Part shown: piece by piece, positions 7,377 to 13,008 of the stretch
How positions within the stretch are numbered: position 1 is the stretch's first letter
How the letters are laid out: each line of letters begins with the position of its first letter
DNA from: an uncultured Bacteroidales bacterium
GTDB lineage: Bacteria; Bacteroidota; Bacteroidia; Bacteroidales; UBA932
Assembly (NCBI GenBank): GCA_934667175.1
Contig: CAKULN010000064.1
Location: forward strand, 1-14,958
Direction: 5' to 3'
Length of the DNA stretch: 14,958 bases
Program-made: the position numbers and the translations under genes
The notes under the pieces: generated by a model
Databases searched by the model: none
Told to the model about the DNA's origin: nothing
The model's input: only the letters and a program-made list of their open reading frames with translations

Positions 7377-8174
7377 TCAATGCAGGCTTTTGGCCGCATT
7401 GTTGACGAGGAATATTCCTTTGTCATTCTCCTTGAGGACGGCCACGGTCCAATAGCAGTCGTCAGCGTCATCGTAGGACACTGAAATATTCAGATTGACG
7501 GTCATTCCCTCAGGAAGAGTCTCTCGACCGTCATCGGCAAGCAAATGGTCACCGTCCGGCGATGTCGCCAAGGCTCTGACCACATTGTTGAAGGTGTAGT
7601 CGGAGCCTTGCCCGACTTGGAAGCCCTTGATCCCGTCCTGCATCAAGGCGGCGAAGATTCTATACTTACCGCTTTCCGCAATCTTCACTGCCACTTGGGC
7701 CTTGTTCCTGGAGTATGCGTCTGGCGTTATGGTTATTGAACACGGTTTCCTTACGGATTCCAAATGTCTGCTGACGGCCTCGTAGAGAATGTCCTCGTTG
7801 TTGCCGAACACTGTAGATTCGTAGTTGACGATGGCGGAAGGGAAACTTTTGACAGAGAACTGTTTGCAGAAATCGCTCTCGAATCCTACGCTGAAAATGT
7901 CGCCTTTGTGGACACTGACAGTTATCAGCCGTCCGGAAAGCCTTTCGTTGACCTTGTTCAGGCTCTTGGACATGTTCGGACAGTAGGTGCACCATGTTCC
8001 TGTGAAATAGAACACAAGGGCACAGTTCTCAACGCTTCCCGGTTCTGGCTCAGGCTCTGGTTCGGGAGCCTTCTGATATTCTTCCCAATCCGAATGAATG
8101 CCTTGGCATGAGACTATCGCAAGCGGTAAAGCCAAAGTCACGATACAAATTATCAATGAATATATTCGTTTCAT
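7377..8174 (-). CDS. Omp28-like thioredoxin-fold lipoprotein
   Basis: This predicted membrane lipoprotein has 265 residues. The signal peptide ends in the lipobox IVSC (Cys23), followed by an acidic, proline-rich spacer (EPEPEPEPEPG, about 38-46). A thioredoxin-like domain starts near residue 50 with TWCTYCP; the redox pair is Cys62/Cys65. It contains the cis-Pro-like turn SFPSAIV. The C-terminal half (about 155-265) is a beta-sandwich-like region. The same two-part layout appears in the C-terminal half of the LRR protein encoded at 13009-14958, and both resemble the Omp28 family. The ATG at 8174 shares its first base with the preceding stop codon (TGATG), so translation is probably coupled to the barrel gene. 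A longer reading from 8378 would run 200 nt into that gene and lacks a signal peptide. Thiol-disulfide exchange is likely; the partner is unknown. Confidence 0.8.
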   Translation of the reverse strand: MKRIYSLIICIVTLALPLAIVSCQGIHSDWEEYQKAPEPEPEPEPGSVENCALVFYFTGTWCTYCPNMSKSLNKVNERLSGRLITVSVHKGDIFSVGFESDFCKQFSVKSFPSAIVNYESTVFGNNEDILYEAVSRHLESVRKPCSITITPDAYSRNKAQVAVKIAESGKYRIFAALMQDGIKGFQVGQGSDYTFNNVVRALATSPDGDHLLADDGRETLPEGMTVNLNISVSYDDADDCYWTVAVLKENDKGIFLVNNAAKSLH

Positions 8175-9706
8175 CAGAAAACAATTGAGATTGAAAGGCT
8201 TCCGCCTGTGAATCCTGGTTGCCAGCGGCATACTCCACCTGAGCAGACCATTCCCTCGCGGTTCCGCCCGAAAGATGCGCTGACCCGGTAGTGGCCACGA
8301 CTGTAGCCGACACCGGCCTGATAGTAGTGTACTTTGCTGGAACCGTGATTGTACATGTCCTTGGCGAACAGTGACCATCCTTTTGTGAAATAAGTCTCAA
8401 GCAGGGCGGCGCACCAGTCCTTTGTGGATTCCGCGCTGTAAAGGTACTGAAGTTCCCCGCGCATGGAGAATCTGTCCGAGAAGCGGTAGGCCACATCGGC
8501 GACAGCCGTGTTCCGAACCTCTGTCATCCTGTGTGCCCCGTGTGACGGGGAACTTTCCTGAATATTCAGAAACAGCACGGACTTCAGACGGCGGTTCCAC
8601 TTACGCTCGTATTTGACACTGAGGTCTCTGAAAAGCAGCGCCCTTTTGCCGAGTTCGTGGTACATTCCCAGGCTGCGCGCCTCGCTGTAGTTGAAGTGAA
8701 ACCTGTCCTTTTTGCCGGCTTTATAGAGTAGGTCAACTTGCCATGCGTCCTCTCCGTCAGAGTTCGGGTAGTACGGCTCCAGAGCGCAGAGCATGTAGGT
8801 GTGCTGAAGGGAAAGGGCAGGGATGTAGTTCAGGGTGTTTGAGATGAAAGTCTCGTTGGTTCTGAAGGCCTTGTTGGTCATGTTCTGGAGATGCCTGAAC
8901 GATGCCACTGCACTGATTCCGCCGATGGACAGTCCACTCTCAAGCGACAGGGCGTCCCCCTGGCGAAGATTATCCACTCCGCTTACCGAAAAGTCATGCC
9001 AGTCCTTCTGCTTTCCGCAATATTCACCTTTTATGTAGAATCCTCCTATGGCGTAGTTCGCCCCTACAGACCATGAGGCGTTGTTCTTCGGCACGTTGAC
9101 CTTTGTCCAATCCTCCTCAAGGTAGTAGGGGAGTCCTTTCTCGAAACGCTCAAGAAATGAGAACTCCAATCCGACGATTCCTCCGAGCAGGCCAATCTGC
9201 GAGAGGGTGATGTCCGCGCCAAGAATCTGAGTGTCTGAATATCCCCGCAGATGTCTCGGGAATCCCCAGACGAGTCTCACGCCGATCTTGTCTTTGGAAT
9301 ATTCCATCCTTGCACCTCCGATAGAGTTGTTCATTCCAAGAGCCCTGTCTTCCCACGAGCGGAACAGAAGTCCGGAACCGAACTGGTCGTACCAGTCGCC
9401 GAGGGTGATGTTGAAATTGTCGGCATTGTAGCGGATGAATTTCTCCGGCAGACAGAATCCTTTGTTGCCCTCGTCGTAGCCAAGAAGAGGCTGCGGATGC
9501 CACTCTGCCTGTACTCCGGCCTGAAAACGTTTCTTCGACCAGTCTAACTTGAGGTAGTTGTTGGAACCGTAGTCTTCCCTGTCCGTGTACCAGACATCGT
9601 TTGACTCAAAGCTCCAGTGCCATGAACTGTTGTTCTGGGCACTGGAGATCGAGCTTAGTCCCAGCGCAAGCGTCAGGAACGTGAATATTCTTGATTTTGA
9701 CATCAT
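8174..9706 (-). CDS. DUF6029-like outer-membrane beta-barrel protein
   Basis: This 510-residue protein has a signal peptide (MMSKSRIFTFLTLALGLSSISSAQ) and then alternating aromatic/polar strands typical of an outer-membrane barrel, ending in SLSISIVF with a C-terminal Phe. The segment around YGSNNYLKLDW, then LGDWYDQFGSGLLFRSWEDRALGMNNSI, strongly recalls the Bacteroidetes DUF6029 family from memory. No function is established for that family. Its start overlaps the M64 gene stop (ATGA, or TGATG if the second ATG at 9703 is used), and its stop overlaps the lipoprotein start. By position it is a candidate surface-assembly, export or uptake partner of the neighbouring lipoproteins; that role is inference. 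No plug domain or TonB box is visible, so it is not a SusC-type transporter. Confidence 0.75.
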   Translation of the reverse strand: MMSKSRIFTFLTLALGLSSISSAQNNSSWHWSFESNDVWYTDREDYGSNNYLKLDWSKKRFQAGVQAEWHPQPLLGYDEGNKGFCLPEKFIRYNADNFNITLGDWYDQFGSGLLFRSWEDRALGMNNSIGGARMEYSKDKIGVRLVWGFPRHLRGYSDTQILGADITLSQIGLLGGIVGLEFSFLERFEKGLPYYLEEDWTKVNVPKNNASWSVGANYAIGGFYIKGEYCGKQKDWHDFSVSGVDNLRQGDALSLESGLSIGGISAVASFRHLQNMTNKAFRTNETFISNTLNYIPALSLQHTYMLCALEPYYPNSDGEDAWQVDLLYKAGKKDRFHFNYSEARSLGMYHELGKRALLFRDLSVKYERKWNRRLKSVLFLNIQESSPSHGAHRMTEVRNTAVADVAYRFSDRFSMRGELQYLYSAESTKDWCAALLETYFTKGWSLFAKDMYNHGSSKVHYYQAGVGYSRGHYRVSASFGRNREGMVCSGGVCRWQPGFTGGSLSISIVF

Positions 9707-12700
9707 TCGTCAACCATGACCATCACCGGTGGGGCGAGAGGGATGAAGTTGGCCTCGTCAACGGCCGCGTTTTGAGCGGCGGCCCTCGTGACGGCCTCGG
9801 CGCTTCTTGCCGGAGCGTCGAACGCCACGAATGTCTCGTAGTCGTAAGTCCATGAATCGCCTTCGGAGAACTTCATGATCTTCTTGTAGATGGCCTCACG
9901 TGACGGGGCGTTGAACCCTCCGGTGTTGTGGCGCATTATGCTGTAATCGGTCGGTCTGTAGACTCCGTAAATGTAAGTGTAGCCACCTTCGTAAACCCCG
10001 ACTTTTCCTGAATATCTTGAGTCTGAGATGAATTTCGACCAGACTATTGTGTTCGGGTCAGATGTCAGGTCCACGTTCTCGTAGAATCCATATGCGAATC
10101 CTTGCCATTCTTTTAGTTCGGAGACCTTGTCATCCGGGATTCTGCCCATGGAGTCATAGAAGTACTCATCCGCCAGTTTGCCGAATCCGTGGCCGCAGCC
10201 CTCGTGCCTGAGTGTCTGTGCGTAGTCATTCTCGTCGCGGCAGAGAGGAACGTAGCAGATTGCCTGGTTGTTGCTGTACATCCAACAGGTTCCGGCGTAT
10301 TTGGCTTTGTTGATGATCACGAAGACTATTGTCTTTGTAAGGTCAACTGACGGTATTTTCCCCTTTACAAAATTGAATACAGCGTTGTCATTGCCTCTGA
10401 TGTTTGTGCCCTGTCCAAACTCTGCCGAGAACTTGGTGTCACCGCCTTCCTGTGTGATGATTCCGTTCTTCGAGACGGAACCTATCCGGTAGATGTTGAA
10501 TCTGTTCTTCGTGCTCTTGAACGGCTCCTCGGTGAAGAAAGCCTCCTTGCCGAGTTCGACGTACTTGTTGAAAAGTTCCTGATCCTTGTCGGCGAACGCG
10601 TCTCCGACAAACACCACGTCGATCCCCTTGCCGACAGTGGCCGAATGAATCTTGGTCACCTTCCCGTCCTGACTGTAGTCAGAAGAAGTGTATGTCAACG
10701 TTCCTTGCTTGACCGTCACCGTCAGGAGTGAGTTGTTGACATTCTTGAATATGATATCTCCGCTTCTGGCTGAGGATGTCGTGTTTGCGCTCACCGTGAA
10801 TGTGTAGACACCGGAGTTCTCGGACTTTTTGCTGATCCATTCCGGCACGGAATTGACGGAATAGTCCATGTTCGCCGTCACCGTCATCGTGATGTCCTGC
10901 TCGTTGCCGTCAATGTCGAACAGTGTCGGGGTGACGGAGAACACCTCGTCCTCGCCGGGCTCGGAGCCTACAACGATATTGGTTGTTGTTGGTATGGCCT
11001 TATACTGCAAACCATCAATCTGTCCACTGTAAATGTACAGCGTCTTCAGTGGATTGCCAGTGCAGTTCAGCTCTTCCAAAGCTGTTAGTGCGGAGATATC
11101 AAAAGATTCAATTAGATTGTTTTTAATATTAAGGTTTATTATTTTGGGACAATAGTTGATTTGAAGATTCTTGATTAGATTGTCGTTGCATTTCAAAGAC
11201 TCAAGTTTTGGACAATTCTTTAGATCGATTGATAGGATTTGATTCCAACCGCAGGTGAGAGCGGTCAGATTTGTGTTCTTGCTGACATTTAGTGACGATA
11301 GGTTATTAAATGTGCAATTGATTGAAGATAGATTCGTATTGTTGCTGATATCAAGCGAGGACAGTTTATTGCCTTCACAACTGAGGCTTGATAAAAGAGG
11401 ATTTTTGCTTATGTCTAGTGACGTTAAATTAATGTAAGAGCAATCTAGCCGAACCAGATTTGAATTCTTACTTACATCAAGAGTGTGCAGTTCATTACTG
11501 CCGCAACTTAAATCACTTAGGTATGAATTATTACTGACGTCTAATTGTGATAGATTATTATTAAAACAGGAGAGATCTTTTAGGGTTGAATTCCTGCAGA
11601 CATCTAATTGTGATATATTATTATAACCACATGCGAGCCGAGTAAGACCCGTATTGTTGCCAACATAAAGTGCGGTCAGATAATTTCTGTAGCATTCGAG
11701 ATCGATCAGATTCGAATTCTTGCTGATGTCAAGTGTGGATAAATTATTCATTCCACAGCGGATATAAGTTAGATTGGGATTATTGCTTACATCCAGTTTG
11801 GACAGATTGTTACCGCTGCATTCAAAATATGTTAGTTTAGAGTTCTTGCTGATGTCTATTGAAGTTAGTTGATTATATGAAATGTCAAGAGACTCAAGTT
11901 TAAGGTTTCTTGAGACATTCAAATCAGTTAGAGCACCAACACTTTCGAAAAGTTTATGGGATGAAAGGTCGACATTATAAGATCCTATGCATCGAAGAGT
12001 TCTTAGATTCGGCATATGTTCGATTCCTGCAAGAGAATGAATATTGTCTGTGTTGACCTCTATGTAAACGATCTTCAGCGCTTCCCCATAGTTGATTTCT
12101 CCATCACCTGTCGCATCGAATCTATCAACTATGTATGCTTTGAAATTCGCATCTTCGAATATGATATTATGATTACTTTCATCAATCCTGCACTCAAACG
12201 GTGTGATGCGGTAGAATTCCGAGCGCTTGAGGGTGACATCGGTCTCAATTGTCTTTTGTACTTTTCCTTTATCAGTGTCTATTATGAGTGAGAATCCTCC
12301 AATATACCTTTGCGCAGGAACGACAATATAGAATTCCGTGGCATCGCTGGACAAGGAAACAGCAGGGCATACGAGCTTCACAAAAGAATTCCCATCTTCG
12401 GAGACGATCAGTTCTGGAGAGTCTGGATCTGCGTTGATAACCGCACCACCAGAAACCTTTATTTTGCTGTCATTCGCGGAGAAACGAATGTAGTTGACGG
12501 TTAGACTTCCTGTCATGGAAATCTTAAGCACGGAGCAAAGGTTCTTGAATCTCAGAGTGTTTTCTCCGCTGGCCGCCACCATCGGGTAGGCCCCGTCAGG
12601 GATGTTGTTCTCCTTGTAGGTCTGCTCTTCCGGCAGGACAACAGAAACGCTTGTTCCATTTATGCTTTCGCAGATCGAAAATGGATATACGGCGATTTTG

Positions 12701-12999
12701 TCCCCGGAAGGAATCGTCCCCGTGAACTCTCCGGAATTTGTCCCGGCACCGCCGGTCAACTTGAACTCAGATGGATTGGAGCTGCCGGCAAACACTCCGA
12801 TGGCATCATCTTCCGACCAGAGTGTCTTATAGATGTTATTTTCCGGACCGGACAGGTGTGTCTTGGTCTCCGCCTTCTGCTCAATGCTGGCCCTTAGCGT
12901 TGTGACAACACTTTCATTTACGAATTCTTCTTCGGTGCAGGCAGCCATCGTGACAAACGATGACAGTATGAATATATTCAATAATCTCGTTGTTTTCAT
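9703..12999 (-). CDS. Surface lipoprotein: fimbrillin-like, EF-hand, LRR, BACON and M64 peptidase
   Basis: This 1098-residue protein is a multi-domain predicted cell-surface metallopeptidase. In order: signal peptide with lipobox MAAC (Cys21), followed by TEEE, an acidic surface-export-type tag; a fimbrillin/Mfa-like beta domain (about 30-272, with KTHL and TLWSEDDAIGVF); a single EF-hand loop DATGDGEINYGE (295-306); 14 tandem 21-residue LRRs (357-650); a BACON domain (about 686-768); and a Peptidase_M64 domain (about 780-1060). The zinc motif reads HEGCGHGFGKLADEY from His932, with Glu933, His937 and the downstream ADEY. The two His are five residues apart, one more than HExxH. An Ala/Pro-rich tail ends the protein. 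M64 is known for an IgA-cleaving enzyme of Clostridium ramosum, but most members have no known substrate, so IgA cleavage should not be assumed. It follows the upstream LRR gene by 9 nt. Confidence 0.85.
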   Translation of the reverse strand: MKTTRLLNIFILSSFVTMAACTEEEFVNESVVTTLRASIEQKAETKTHLSGPENNIYKTLWSEDDAIGVFAGSSNPSEFKLTGGAGTNSGEFTGTIPSGDKIAVYPFSICESINGTSVSVVLPEEQTYKENNIPDGAYPMVAASGENTLRFKNLCSVLKISMTGSLTVNYIRFSANDSKIKVSGGAVINADPDSPELIVSEDGNSFVKLVCPAVSLSSDATEFYIVVPAQRYIGGFSLIIDTDKGKVQKTIETDVTLKRSEFYRITPFECRIDESNHNIIFEDANFKAYIVDRFDATGDGEINYGEALKIVYIEVNTDNIHSLAGIEHMPNLRTLRCIGSYNVDLSSHKLFESVGALTDLNVSRNLKLESLDISYNQLTSIDISKNSKLTYFECSGNNLSKLDVSNNPNLTYIRCGMNNLSTLDISKNSNLIDLECYRNYLTALYVGNNTGLTRLACGYNNISQLDVCRNSTLKDLSCFNNNLSQLDVSNNSYLSDLSCGSNELHTLDVSKNSNLVRLDCSYINLTSLDISKNPLLSSLSCEGNKLSSLDISNNTNLSSINCTFNNLSSLNVSKNTNLTALTCGWNQILSIDLKNCPKLESLKCNDNLIKNLQINYCPKIINLNIKNNLIESFDISALTALEELNCTGNPLKTLYIYSGQIDGLQYKAIPTTTNIVVGSEPGEDEVFSVTPTLFDIDGNEQDITMTVTANMDYSVNSVPEWISKKSENSGVYTFTVSANTTSSARSGDIIFKNVNNSLLTVTVKQGTLTYTSSDYSQDGKVTKIHSATVGKGIDVVFVGDAFADKDQELFNKYVELGKEAFFTEEPFKSTKNRFNIYRIGSVSKNGIITQEGGDTKFSAEFGQGTNIRGNDNAVFNFVKGKIPSVDLTKTIVFVIINKAKYAGTCWMYSNNQAICYVPLCRDENDYAQTLRHEGCGHGFGKLADEYFYDSMGRIPDDKVSELKEWQGFAYGFYENVDLTSDPNTIVWSKFISDSRYSGKVGVYEGGYTYIYGVYRPTDYSIMRHNTGGFNAPSREAIYKKIMKFSEGDSWTYDYETFVAFDAPARSAEAVTRAAAQNAAVDEANFIPLAPPVMVMVDE
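11050..11931 (-). repeat. 14 tandem 63-bp LRR-coding repeats
   Basis: The repeats encode 21-residue units of the form LxxLDxSxNxxLxxLxCxxNx. Position 17 is Cys in 12 of 14 units (2-12 and 14). A fifteenth partial unit, LKTLYIYSG, caps the array. DNA in this part is visibly richer in A and T than the flanking domains. Confidence 0.85.
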
Positions 13000-13008
13000 A
13001 TTCGGATC

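Noticed and set aside
8175..8378. Longer N-terminus for the Omp28-like lipoprotein
   Set aside because: It runs deep into the barrel gene, and only the start at 8174 gives a signal peptide and lipobox.
9703..12999. Naming the M64 protein an IgA protease
   Set aside because: Only a distant family member is known to cut IgA; nothing in the sequence shows substrate specificity.
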